From a virus, in the IMG/VR virus record IMGVR_UViG_3300025141_000327, positions 1-36,380 of that record: a stretch of DNA of 36,380 nt, one strand, 5' to 3'. The number at the start of each line of letters is the position of its first letter. Within the stretch, counting starts at the first letter, position 1. A model generated the notes under the pieces. The model saw only the letters and a list, made by a program, of their open reading frames with translations, was not told the DNA's origin and ran no database searches. A program made the position numbers and the translations under genes. This document shows, piece by piece, positions 18,417 to 24,806 of the stretch.

Positions 18417-18570
18417 ATTATTTTTAATGCTTGCCTTGCTATTTGCATTAAGCGCCTGCTCAATAGGCCAAAAATGCACCTACACACAGGATGGAACTAA
18501 ACTTTCATCATGGGTATGGTTCTATGGTAGCGAAAAACCGATTGATTTAGATAAAAACAATTGTAACTAA
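18409..18570 (+). CDS. Small outer-membrane-type lipoprotein
   Basis: A 53-residue precursor with a type II signal peptide: MNKLFLMLALLFALSAC, with lipobox LSAC and the lipidated Cys17. The mature part is about 37 residues (SIGQKCTYTQDGTKLSSWVW...), with further Cys23 and Cys52 that may form a disulfide in the periplasm. Small phage lipoproteins can be Rz1-like outer-membrane spanins or superinfection-exclusion factors. No inner-membrane spanin partner is obvious next to it and the lysis genes are 10 kb away, so exclusion or envelope modification is at least as likely. Confidence 0.65.
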   Translation: MNKLFLMLALLFALSACSIGQKCTYTQDGTKLSSWVWFYGSEKPIDLDKNNCN

Positions 18571-18587
18571 AGGGTTCATGAAAATTG

Positions 18588-19226
18588 ATGAAGTATTTAT
18601 CTACACTTTTGATACTCACGCTATTGGTGTGTTCAACGAACGCCTATGCAGGCTCAACCCAGACTAATGTCTCGGGTAGCAACACAGCCATAGAAGGTGG
18701 CTATACTTCAGAATCAACAACTACGTATCAGTCAGGTTCTGAATCTACATCCACAACCAACAACACCACGAATTCAGACATAAAAAGTTCACCTCCAAGT
18801 GCAGGAGCACCTTCATATAACTCTATGACTCAAGATGTATGCGCCGTAGGAGCCTCCGCAGGGCTACAAACATTTGGAGTTGGAGTATCAGCAGGTAAAC
18901 ATTTCATTGACAAAAATTGTGAACGACTTAAACTAGCTAGAATTTTAAATGACTTTGGTATGAAGGTAGCAGCAGTTGCTATACTCTGCCAAGATGAAAG
19001 AGTTTTTGAGGCTATGATTAATGCGGGTACCCCATGCCCAATTGATGGCCGTATCGGTAAAGCAGCTATGAAGTTATGGGAAAAATACGACTTTGAAAGA
19101 CCTGATTATAAAGCATATGTTAAGCGTATGGAAAAAAGAGAAAAAGTAAAACCTGTCATAGATACTAAACCTCTTCCAACAGACGTTTCTATTGGCAAAA
19201 AGGTCAAATGGAAACAACCCAAATAA
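18588..19226 (+). CDS. Sec-secreted Cys-containing protein
   Basis: A 212-residue precursor with a clear signal peptide (MKYLSTLLILTLLVCSTNAYA, cleavage after AYA near residue 21). The mature N-terminus is Ser/Thr/Asn rich and low-complexity (about residues 22-75). A compact domain with Cys at conserved-looking places follows (DVCAVGASAG, KHFIDKNCERLK, AILCQDERVF, GTPCPIDGRIG) and a basic tail. I take ATG 18588; a TTG three bases earlier is in frame. It overlaps the Glu-rich secreted gene by 19 bases, so the two likely act together in the periplasm or virion. Function unknown. Confidence 0.6.
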   Translation: MKYLSTLLILTLLVCSTNAYAGSTQTNVSGSNTAIEGGYTSESTTTYQSGSESTSTTNNTTNSDIKSSPPSAGAPSYNSMTQDVCAVGASAGLQTFGVGVSAGKHFIDKNCERLKLARILNDFGMKVAAVAILCQDERVFEAMINAGTPCPIDGRIGKAAMKLWEKYDFERPDYKAYVKRMEKREKVKPVIDTKPLPTDVSIGKKVKWKQPK

Positions 19227-20866
19227 AAACTAAGATAAAAAATTTACTTATTACTTTTTTCGTCTGCTACTTTATGGGCTCATGTATCGTACATAATGTC
19301 AAAGCAGAAGACATAACTACAGGCAACCTTTTACCTAATGCCGGAGACGGCGTGGACTGGAACTCCAGTTCTACAGATCAAATCAATCCCGGAAGTTCTG
19401 GATATGTATCTAACGATGCTAACTTAAATGGATTTACGGTTACCTGTGCTACCTCTCAAGCTAATTGTGGTTATAAATGGAGTGTAGGAGGAGACTTCGA
19501 AGTCACAGGCACCGCAACATTATCTGCAGACGACATTGCTCTAACCAATAATGATCGTACTCAAGACATGTTGGATAATGGAATCACACTCAACAATTAT
19601 ATAGACATTGCAAACTGTGATCACGAAGCAGGAAACTGCGAAGGTGATAGTGGAGCTACAGACTCTCATACAATTACCATTAAAGTAAAAGATTCAAGTG
19701 GAATAGTTTTATCCACCACGACACAAACAAGAACAGATATAGATGGATTTAAAGGAAATTGTAATGGATACCCTACTAGTTCATTAGCAGGTGTCTCAGC
19801 TGATTGTGGTCAGTATAACAACACTATTGTGTTTAATGATACTGGAGCTAACAAATTAGACTGGTCCTGGAGCGGAACGGATAACAACACAGGGTCTGCA
19901 AGCAGAGGGGGCCCGAATCTTTTAGGTGCTAAACTAGTCATGACCTATGATAACACCGTTATCAGTACAGAAGCATCAACAGCACTAGACGATATAGAAG
20001 AAACACTAGACGATTTACAAGAAGAAGTGTTTGAAGACATGGAAGAATTTATATTCGAAGAGGAAGATTTTTCATTTAACGAGGAAGCATCTTTCGAAGA
20101 ACCGGTATTTGAAATGGAAACAGCTATGGGAGATTTCACATTCTCAGAAGAATTCTTTGAAGAAGAAGGGGTGTCATTTGAAGAAGAATTTGTAGAAGAA
20201 GAAATAGTGATGGAAGAACCGATGGAGGAAATTTATGAGGAAACAAACGAGATCGTCGAAACTTTCTTACCAATGGTTTCTGAAGAAGAGGAGATGGTTG
20301 TGGAGGAAGAAGAAATTATTGAAGAAGAAGTAGTAGAGGAAGAATCTACCGAGATAGCGGAGGAAGAAATAGTTGAGGAAGAGTCCACAGAAATGGTAGA
20401 ATCAGAAAATGAAGAAACATTCGAAGAAGAAGCACAAGAGGAGGAACCTCCTAGCGAGACTGCTGCAACATCCGCTGTTTCGTCAGAGAAGGTTGCCGAA
20501 CAAAAAAAGATACAATCGCAAAAAACTCTCATCAAAAATATCGATCGAGTAATGGATAAAGTGGATAAAGATATTAAAGACATTGCTAAGAACTTACAGA
20601 TTAAAAATATAATAAAAATCCAGGCTATGACCAGCGAACAGGCATCCTTGGATGGGTATAAAAATGCGGTATTTTACAGGCCGAAAGATATCTATTTAGA
20701 ACAATTAAATATCTTTGATCCTAGACAAATTTACGATAATGTCAGTCTTGCAAGCTACATCAAAAATGATAAAGTGGCGATCAAGGCAAATGCCTTGCAC
20801 AACATCAATCTCAAAAAACAAAGATTGTTAAAAGAACTGGAGATATTAAAAAATGGGAAAATTTAA
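19208..20866 (+). CDS. Large exported protein with long Glu-rich acidic region
   Basis: A 552-residue protein with an N-terminal signal segment (residues 9-33, cleavage probably after VKA). Residues 35-250 form a Cys-containing, Gly/Asn/Thr-rich domain that looks like a beta-sandwich. Residues 258-410 are extremely acidic, built of degenerate EEE, VVEEE and EESTE repeats. The last 140 residues are basic and helical (KTLIKNIDRVMDKVDKDIKD). Acidic low-complexity secreted proteins can chelate calcium or act as adhesins or spacers; this is speculation. It overlaps its neighbours by 19 and 14 bases, marking an envelope- or virion-directed cluster. Confidence 0.6.
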   Translation: METTQIKTKIKNLLITFFVCYFMGSCIVHNVKAEDITTGNLLPNAGDGVDWNSSSTDQINPGSSGYVSNDANLNGFTVTCATSQANCGYKWSVGGDFEVTGTATLSADDIALTNNDRTQDMLDNGITLNNYIDIANCDHEAGNCEGDSGATDSHTITIKVKDSSGIVLSTTTQTRTDIDGFKGNCNGYPTSSLAGVSADCGQYNNTIVFNDTGANKLDWSWSGTDNNTGSASRGGPNLLGAKLVMTYDNTVISTEASTALDDIEETLDDLQEEVFEDMEEFIFEEEDFSFNEEASFEEPVFEMETAMGDFTFSEEFFEEEGVSFEEEFVEEEIVMEEPMEEIYEETNEIVETFLPMVSEEEEMVVEEEEIIEEEVVEEESTEIAEEEIVEEESTEMVESENEETFEEEAQEEEPPSETAATSAVSSEKVAEQKKIQSQKTLIKNIDRVMDKVDKDIKDIAKNLQIKNIIKIQAMTSEQASLDGYKNAVFYRPKDIYLEQLNIFDPRQIYDNVSLASYIKNDKVAIKANALHNINLKKQRLLKELEILKNGKI

Positions 20867-21164
20867 CTTAAAGGATCAACTAGCAGGTGTGGCTGCCCTA
20901 ATCGCAGCGATTGTGGCTATCGGTGGTGGCTTTGTTAAGTATGGTGAAATTACAACTAAACTTAACAACCTAACTGAACAAACTGGACCTGATCTTACCC
21001 CTCTTGCAAAAAGCATAGGAGATAATCAGAAAATGATTTCCGATAATATTGGATTGATATCTGACAATGATAAGGATATCGCTGTGCTACAAAAGCAGAT
21101 TGAATTACTGGAATTACAAATAGAGGAAATAAAAGTAAGTACCTCTAATCCACTATCAAACTAA
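20853..21164 (+). CDS. TM plus coiled-coil membrane protein
   Basis: A 103-residue protein with one transmembrane helix near the N-terminus (about residues 10-28, Ala/Ile/Gly rich) followed by a helical coiled coil (IGDNQKMISDNIGLISDNDK to about residue 95). The layout, a short cytoplasmic end then TM then coiled coil, is that of inner-membrane spanins and tethering proteins. It overlaps the Glu-rich protein gene by 14 bases and precedes another TM/coiled-coil gene by one base. The pair could form a membrane complex with the secreted proteins, or be lysis accessories. Confidence 0.6.
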   Translation: MGKFNLKDQLAGVAALIAAIVAIGGGFVKYGEITTKLNNLTEQTGPDLTPLAKSIGDNQKMISDNIGLISDNDKDIAVLQKQIELLELQIEEIKVSTSNPLSN

Positions 21165-21165
21165 T

Positions 21166-21576
21166 ATGACACTCAAAATTTCAGAACAAGCAGCTGTGCA
21201 GATGCCTATGAAAACGGTTGCCTCTTTGATCACCCTCGTGGCGATCGGGACCTGGGCTTATTTCGGTATCATTGAGACTCAAAATCGTCTCTCTACAAAA
21301 TTAGAAATAATGGAAAAAGATTTAGATATGAATACTGAGTTCAGAATAAAATGGCCTCGGGGCCAAGCCGGGCAACTTCCGGCCGATCAAGAACAATTTA
21401 TGATGATCGAGGATCTTTATAAAACTGTTGATCGTCTCCAAAAAGCTATCGAGGATGGTATGCACAATAAAGTAAATATAGAATTTTTAACTAAACAAAT
21501 GAACAAGGTTTTAACTGATATTGAGAAGCTCAAGGATGCCAACAGAGAAATTCATTATCAAAATGGAGTACGTTAA
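21166..21576 (+). CDS. Second TM plus coiled-coil membrane protein
   Basis: A 136-residue protein with one transmembrane helix at about residues 16-36 (TVASLITLVAIGTWAYFGII) and a long C-terminal coiled coil (residues 38-130) broken by a short Pro/Gly-rich loop (KWPRGQAGQLPADQ). It probably projects the coiled coil into the periplasm. Similar in plan to the gene just upstream but not obviously a duplicate. An inner-membrane spanin-like role is possible; no lipoprotein partner overlaps it. Its TAATG junction couples it to the next gene. Confidence 0.6.
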   Translation: MTLKISEQAAVQMPMKTVASLITLVAIGTWAYFGIIETQNRLSTKLEIMEKDLDMNTEFRIKWPRGQAGQLPADQEQFMMIEDLYKTVDRLQKAIEDGMHNKVNIEFLTKQMNKVLTDIEKLKDANREIHYQNGVR

Positions 21577-21785
21577 TGGAAACTGTGGTCGCCCTTTTAA
21601 TGTTTGTAAATTTTGAGATTAAGGAGCATCGTATTCAGCCGTCGATGGGAATTTGTTTGCGCGGAAAGCGCGAAGCGGAGAGAACGTACAGTGAGACCGT
21701 CACTTATAAGTGTATAAAAACTCAAGCTGAACTAGAGATTAATAACGATGGCTCAAAATCAATCAAAAAAATCGTACTCAACTAG
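21576..21785 (+). CDS. Small protein with hydrophobic N-terminus
   Basis: A 69-residue product starting in a TAATG overlap with the upstream gene. A short hydrophobic start (METVVALLMFVNFEI) may be a weak signal or membrane anchor; the rest is charged with two Cys (GICLRG, YKCIKT). No family recognised. It overlaps the next gene by 38 bases in another frame, so the region is densely coded. Confidence 0.5.
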   Translation: METVVALLMFVNFEIKEHRIQPSMGICLRGKREAERTYSETVTYKCIKTQAELEINNDGSKSIKKIVLN

Positions 21786-21903
21786 AAATCCTATAGCTCG
21801 ACTTTTAAAACACTTTACACCGAAAAGGTTTAAAGATAAGACTAAAGACGATAGGAAACGTTATGAAGAAATTTGGAAAAGATATCTTTGGAAAGGGTTT
21901 TAA
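21748..21903 (+). CDS. 51-residue basic protein
   Basis: A small, strongly basic, aromatic-tailed protein (IARLLKHFTPKRFKDKTKDD, then RKRYEEIWKRYLWKGF). Basic mini-proteins of this size with KDKTK-type motifs are common in marine phages and probably bind nucleic acid; this is inference. It overlaps both neighbours (38 and 41 bases) in different frames and has no strong ribosome-binding site, so expression likely relies on coupling. Confidence 0.5.
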   Translation: MAQNQSKKSYSTRNPIARLLKHFTPKRFKDKTKDDRKRYEEIWKRYLWKGF

Positions 21904-22108
21904 TTTACAGACTGAAGTAACAAACGGAAAATGCCCCCTTTGTGAAGCCAAAACAGTCTTTGTCTCTATCTATCAAAATTTTTACAGATGTTTGAGTTGT
22001 GGTGGCGATACCGAACAAAAAGTTAATGGAGTCATTAGCTACATGCCTATCTATTCTAATAATGGGAAAGTTCCAGTGCTAGATATCGTGAAAGATAATG
22101 GCACGTAG
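21863..22108 (+). CDS. Zinc-ribbon protein
   Basis: An 81-residue protein with a treble-clef-like zinc ribbon: CPLC at residues 24-27 and CLSC at 43-46, with aromatic residues between them (FVSIYQNFYRC) as in ribbon folds of transcription and primase proteins. The C-terminal 35 residues are unrelated to the ribbon and of unknown role. It probably acts in nucleic-acid binding. An ATAGGAAACG site precedes the ATG. It overlaps the next gene by 11 bases. Confidence 0.6.
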   Translation: MKKFGKDIFGKGFNLQTEVTNGKCPLCEAKTVFVSIYQNFYRCLSCGGDTEQKVNGVISYMPIYSNNGKVPVLDIVKDNGT

Positions 22109-22229
22109 AAGACCTCTCTTTGGGGCTAGTAATTACCAGAAGAAGACGAAAAAAAAGAGGCCCGGGAGACACACGAAATCGCCTTCTAAGAGAATTCCTC
22201 GTAAAAAGCCTTCACGAGGCCAGGGTTGA
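22098..22229 (+). CDS. 43-residue very basic Arg/Lys protein
   Basis: MARRRPLFGASNYQKKTKKK followed by an RPGRHTKSPSKR-type tail: nearly half the residues are Lys or Arg. This pattern recurs in short phage proteins and suggests a DNA- or RNA-binding or condensing peptide. It starts 11 bases inside the zinc-ribbon gene and ends the operon; a promoter-led operon begins shortly after. Confidence 0.55.
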   Translation: MARRRPLFGASNYQKKTKKKRPGRHTKSPSKRIPRKKPSRGQG

Positions 22230-22264
22230 CACCCTTTACAACCAGTAAATTATTTTTTTAATTG

Positions 22265-22293
22265 TTGACACTCCTCCTATAAGTTCTTATACT
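22265..22293 (+). promoter_or_regulatory. Strong sigma70-like promoter
   Basis: TTGACA, a 17-nt spacer and TATACT: one base from consensus. A leader of about 20 nt holds AAAGGATAAGG before the ATG at 22322. It drives the overlapping operon 22322-23446. A weak 5-bp hairpin (AGGGT/ACCCT, 22222-22235) and a T-rich run separate it from the preceding operon. Confidence 0.75.
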
Positions 22294-22321
22294 TTGCTCA
22301 TAATAAATAGAAAGGATAAGG

Positions 22322-22726
22322 ATGAAAATCAAACAACAATTTGTAACTGAACAAGAAGACACGACCAGCCCGGAGCACTATCTCTGGACATCTGTTTTAA
22401 GTAAGGCAGCCCATGATGCTATCTATTGTTCAGATTGGAAAGAGGCTAAATTAGCTATGGCCTGGTTTAACGATATGGGTGCGGGCTTTAAAGAAGTTTG
22501 TGGTTATGCAGGTAAAGATCCTTTTTATGTTCATAAAAAAATGATCGCTCCTATAGCTCACAGAAAAGCTCACATGAAAATGATTCGGAATGGGGCACGC
22601 TATTATGTTGAAGAAACTACTCCACCGGAGACCCAACATCATAGTTATTATCGAGGAACCAATACCACCACGCGAGCCGGCAGAAAACGAGGAAGACCGA
22701 AAGGAACCAAGATTTATGGCGTATAA
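22322..22726 (+). CDS. AT-hook-tailed hypothetical protein
   Basis: A 134-residue protein. The first 100 residues form a helical domain (HYLWTSVLSKAAHDAIYC, AMAWFNDMGAGFKEVCGYAG) with His/Trp/Tyr, and the C-terminus has a canonical AT-hook RKRGRPKGT (about residues 121-129), which binds the minor groove of AT-rich DNA. That suits an AT-rich genome, and the protein may be a DNA-binding regulator or nucleoid factor. It is the first gene after a strong promoter, so likely early and abundant. Overlaps the next gene by 11 bases. Confidence 0.65.
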   Translation: MKIKQQFVTEQEDTTSPEHYLWTSVLSKAAHDAIYCSDWKEAKLAMAWFNDMGAGFKEVCGYAGKDPFYVHKKMIAPIAHRKAHMKMIRNGARYYVEETTPPETQHHSYYRGTNTTTRAGRKRGRPKGTKIYGV

Positions 22727-22865
22727 AGAAATTTGTTCCTTATGCAAGGGGAATGGCTATATAACTATTAAGGTAGAAGAAAAAAACGAAATTAAACAAT
22801 GTTGGCTATGTGAATCTACAGGAGAAAAAGAATATAGCCCAGAGGAAGTAAAAAATGAGATATAA
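22716..22865 (+). CDS. DnaJ-like zinc-finger miniprotein (copy 1)
   Basis: A 49-residue protein with a half DnaJ-type zinc finger, CSLCKGNGY (CxxCxGxG) and CWLCESTGE. In DnaJ each such pair of motifs binds one zinc. I take ATG 22716, which gives the 11-base overlap typical of this operon; an open frame upstream to 22590 lacks a ribosome site and overlaps the AT-hook gene. A second copy lies at 23679. Confidence 0.62.
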   Translation: MAYKEICSLCKGNGYITIKVEEKNEIKQCWLCESTGEKEYSPEEVKNEI

Positions 22866-23043
22866 ATATACAATCACCAAAGCAAGCGGCGAAACTGAAG
22901 AGATGGAAGAAATGAGTTGGAAGAAACTCTTCAAAAAGTTATTATTGAAGTATCCTAACTTCAGCGGCTGGTGTAGTTATTTTAATAAAAAAGGACACCA
23001 CCAAATGAGGAATTTTAAGAATGGAAAAGAAAATAAAAAATAG
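22855..23043 (+). CDS. Small basic hypothetical protein
   Basis: A 62-residue, Lys/aromatic-rich protein. It starts like a small beta domain (YKYTITKASGETEEMEEMSW), then has a basic helix (KKLFKKLLLKYPNF) and ends in KKGHHQ and KNGKENKK. No family recognised. A GAGGAAG site lies upstream and it overlaps both neighbours by 11 and 23 bases. Confidence 0.55.
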   Translation: MRYKYTITKASGETEEMEEMSWKKLFKKLLLKYPNFSGWCSYFNKKGHHQMRNFKNGKENKK

Positions 23044-23131
23044 ACCCATTGAGTGTGTAATATGCGGATGTATACCCAAACCCGAGGAATGGTCCTCACA
23101 CATTGAGAATTGTTGTTATGATTGTGCATGA
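23021..23131 (+). CDS. 36-residue zinc-knuckle peptide
   Basis: MEKKIKNRPIECVICGCIPK, then HIENCCYDCA: Cys groups CVICGC (C12, C15, C17) and CCYDC (C31, C32, C35) about 14 residues apart, so one bound zinc is likely. Overlaps the preceding gene by 23 bases and the next by 14. Third member of this operon's set of zinc mini-proteins. Function unknown. Confidence 0.5.
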   Translation: MEKKIKNRPIECVICGCIPKPEEWSSHIENCCYDCA

Positions 23132-23237
23132 TTTCATTGATGTTTTGAACTTCATTTTCATAGCTAATGGTTCCTGGATGTTTTGGTTGGCCCTTATCGT
23201 AGCGATCAGTCTTATTTTAAATATGAAATGTAAATGA
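23118..23237 (+). CDS. 39-residue single-TM peptide
   Basis: A hydrophobic peptide with one membrane helix (about residues 18-36, GSWMFWLALIVAISLILNM) and a basic cytoplasmic end KCK. It overlaps the zinc-knuckle gene by 14 bases and the next gene by 4 (ATGA), supporting translation. Small membrane peptides recur four to five times in this genome; function unknown. Confidence 0.48.
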   Translation: MIVHDFIDVLNFIFIANGSWMFWLALIVAISLILNMKCK

Positions 23238-23446
23238 AATATATAGTAGTTATTTTATTATTAAGCACTAACGGAGTCGACATAGAAAAAGTAAGACTTA
23301 AGCACGACGGACACAACTGCGACGCAATCGCTAACGCATGGACCAATGTGAACATGAAGTACTACACCGAAAGAGATGGGAATCCTAAACTTCAAGGATG
23401 GTATGATGCTGGGGGTAAATTACTACTAGGGTGGCAATGTAATTAA
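23234..23446 (+). CDS. Small probably exported protein
   Basis: A 70-residue product starting as ATGA inside the upstream stop. The first 12 residues are hydrophobic (MKYIVVILLLSTNG), a short signal-like segment. The rest has two Cys (residues 29 and 69) and Trp-rich motifs (NAWTNVNMKYY, LQGWYDAGG, LLGWQCN) that could form a small disulfide-bonded fold. Last gene of the operon before a new promoter. No family recognised. Confidence 0.5.
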   Translation: MKYIVVILLLSTNGVDIEKVRLKHDGHNCDAIANAWTNVNMKYYTERDGNPKLQGWYDAGGKLLLGWQCN

Positions 23447-23457
23447 AAAATATGTCC

Positions 23458-23486
23458 TTGACAACTATTATATTATGGGATATATC
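23458..23486 (+). promoter_or_regulatory. Sigma70-like promoter of the RHH operon, with operator-like dyad
   Basis: TTGACA, a 17-nt spacer ending in GGGA, and TATATC. Just over and after the -10 box lies an imperfect dyad (ATATATCTC against AGCTATAT, 23480-23499), placed where a repressor would block polymerase. The first structural gene downstream encodes a ribbon-helix-helix protein, so autoregulation is plausible. Confidence 0.65.
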
Positions 23487-23527
23487 TCAGAGCTATATAC
23501 AAACAATCTATGAAAGAGGTACAACAC

Positions 23528-23701
23528 ATGACGGACATTAGTAAATATAAAAACGTCAGTCTATCCCATAAAACCTATGAGATGATTGATGTACTTAGAA
23601 AACTACTTGTTGCCAACACGATTCTAAGTCGAAGTCAAACCATTAGTATTTTAGTAAACGAAAAAACAAAAAAACTAAATGGTAAGAGCAAACAAAAATA
23701 A
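23528..23701 (+). CDS. Ribbon-helix-helix (CopG-like) DNA-binding protein
   Basis: A 57-residue protein with the RHH pattern: a short beta strand (KNVSLSH, residues 8-14) followed by helices with conserved hydrophobic positions (TYEMIDVLRKLLVAN, then SRSQTISILVNEK). RHH dimers insert the paired strands into the DNA major groove and are common autorepressors. I place the start at 23528 because AAAGAGG lies 8 bases before it; an in-frame ATG at 23510 would add six residues. It leads the operon to 26749. Confidence 0.68.
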   Translation: MTDISKYKNVSLSHKTYEMIDVLRKLLVANTILSRSQTISILVNEKTKKLNGKSKQK

Positions 23702-23879
23702 CATTAAAATTTGCCCGCGCTGTAAGGGAAATGGGTACATAAGAATACCCAATAAATCAGTTGAAGAACTTGAAAAAGAAGTTACAGTGCCATGCACGAT
23801 GTGCGAATCAGAAGGAGAATTAGATGATAAGAATAATACTTTTATTATTGATGTTAACGGCGTTCACCGCTTGCAGTGA
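23679..23879 (+). CDS. DnaJ-like zinc-finger miniprotein (copy 2)
   Basis: A 66-residue protein with CPRCKGNGY and CTMCESEGE, a paralogue of the protein at 22716 (KGNGYI is shared, and the CxxCES spacing matches). The spacer between the two Cys pairs is longer here (VEELEKEVTV). Zinc binding is likely, client or target unknown. It overlaps the RHH gene by 23 bases. Confidence 0.6.
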   Translation: MVRANKNNIKICPRCKGNGYIRIPNKSVEELEKEVTVPCTMCESEGELDDKNNTFIIDVNGVHRLQ

Positions 23880-24039
23880 GTTCGCGATCCTTATGAGTGG
23901 AAGCTCTTTGGCCGTGAGTCAAAACGCCTACTCGAAAGCGTACAGCACAATCGATTTTTTAACGGTAGTTAGTACGGAGAAAGATATTAAAACACATTTT
24001 TATGAAAGCGTAATAAGATATGACGACAGAAGAAAATAA
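23824..24039 (+). CDS. Small lipoprotein
   Basis: A 71-residue precursor with a type II signal peptide: MIRIILLLLMLTAFTAC, Cys17 followed by Ser (lipobox TAFTAC-like). The mature 55 residues are Ser/Ala rich then charged (TEKDIKTHFYESVIRYDDRRK). With Ser at +2 it should go to the outer membrane. Second small lipoprotein of the window. Possible roles are spanin-like or superinfection exclusion; none is proven. It overlaps the preceding gene by 56 bases in another frame. Confidence 0.6.
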   Translation: MIRIILLLLMLTAFTACSEFAILMSGSSLAVSQNAYSKAYSTIDFLTVVSTEKDIKTHFYESVIRYDDRRK

Positions 24040-24190
24040 TTGGAAAGAGAAATACGAGAAAGCACAGGCTAAGTGTGATCAGTTGCAACGACAAGTTGAT
24101 CGATATTTCAAAGAAAATAATAATCTCTATAATAGAATTGCTAAACTCACCGAAGATAAACTTCAGGAAGCTAGGAAAAGTGGTCTGTGA
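24020..24190 (+). CDS. 56-residue coiled-coil peptide
   Basis: A charged, almost entirely helical peptide (YEKAQAKCDQLQRQVDRY, IAKLTEDKLQEARK) with heptad spacing, likely a homodimeric coiled coil; no TM segment. Overlaps the lipoprotein gene by 20 bases and the endonuclease gene by 4 (GTGA). Function unknown. Confidence 0.5.
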   Translation: MTTEENNWKEKYEKAQAKCDQLQRQVDRYFKENNNLYNRIAKLTEDKLQEARKSGL

Positions 24191-24588
24191 GAATTATGAG
24201 CGCTACCGAGCGCGCGTATGTGGCTGGGATTATTGATGGAGAAGGATGTATAGAATTTAAATGGACCAATCGTATACGCAGAGATCGAAAAGGAATTCCA
24301 ACTTACCGGACGTTGATCGTTCGCTTAGAAGTTCCCCAGGTCGATGGTCGACTGATCGATTACCTGATGGAGACCGTCAAGGAGGGATGCCGAGACATCA
24401 AACGTTATCCCAAGAACCCGACCTATCAGGACCAACATCGTTGGCGAGTGGGTTATCATGGCGTCTACCGAGTGCTCAAGCAGGTCTACCCCTATTTAAT
24501 TGTAAAAAAGGAAAAAGCAAAACTTGTAGTTGATCATTATGACAAAAAATTTAGTAAAAAAACTTTTGGAAAGGGGAAATTTGGCTAA
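24187..24588 (+). CDS. LAGLIDADG-family endonuclease (single motif)
   Basis: A 133-residue protein with one LAGLIDADG motif, AYVAGIIDGEGCIEF (residues 11-25), including the acidic metal-binding residue, followed by the alternating beta strands of the saddle-shaped homing endonuclease fold (LIVRLEVPQVD, HRWRVGYHGVYRVL, YLIVKKEKAKLV). One motif implies a homodimer. There is no intron or intein around it, so it is free-standing: a homing endonuclease, or one recruited for recombination or host DNA cutting. Start GTG 24187 overlaps the previous stop; ATG 24196 is the alternative. From here base composition turns more GC-rich. Confidence 0.8.
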   Translation: MRIMSATERAYVAGIIDGEGCIEFKWTNRIRRDRKGIPTYRTLIVRLEVPQVDGRLIDYLMETVKEGCRDIKRYPKNPTYQDQHRWRVGYHGVYRVLKQVYPYLIVKKEKAKLVVDHYDKKFSKKTFGKGKFG

Positions 24589-24806
24589 TGAACAAAGCAG
24601 ATAAAGTCTACCAAGAACTCCTAGAACAGGTTCTTCAGATGCTCAGAAACAAACACTCTTTCGAAATGGTGGCAGCCGCCTTGATGGCGATTGCTCAACG
24701 ATTGTATAAGACCCATTTAACTCAAGCCGAGTACGAACGCATCATGGAAGTGGCCTGTGAAAGTGACGTGAAACCCTATGATCTTAAAAACGGAACCCTA
24801 CACTAA
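24588..24806 (+). CDS. Small helical hypothetical protein
   Basis: A 72-residue, predicted all-helical acidic protein (YQELLEQVLQMLRNKHSFEM, ALMAIAQRLYKTHLTQAEYE). The first start base overlaps the endonuclease stop and its own stop overlaps the next ATG. No family recognised; it could be a small binding partner of the enzymes on either side. Confidence 0.55.
   Translation: MNKADKVYQELLEQVLQMLRNKHSFEMVAAALMAIAQRLYKTHLTQAEYERIMEVACESDVKPYDLKNGTLH

Noticed and set aside
24261-24533. Plus-strand frame inside the LAGLIDADG gene, and similar frames inside the exonuclease gene (26159-26512)
   Set aside because: They arise from the higher GC of these genes; the overlapping real genes show clear catalytic motifs.
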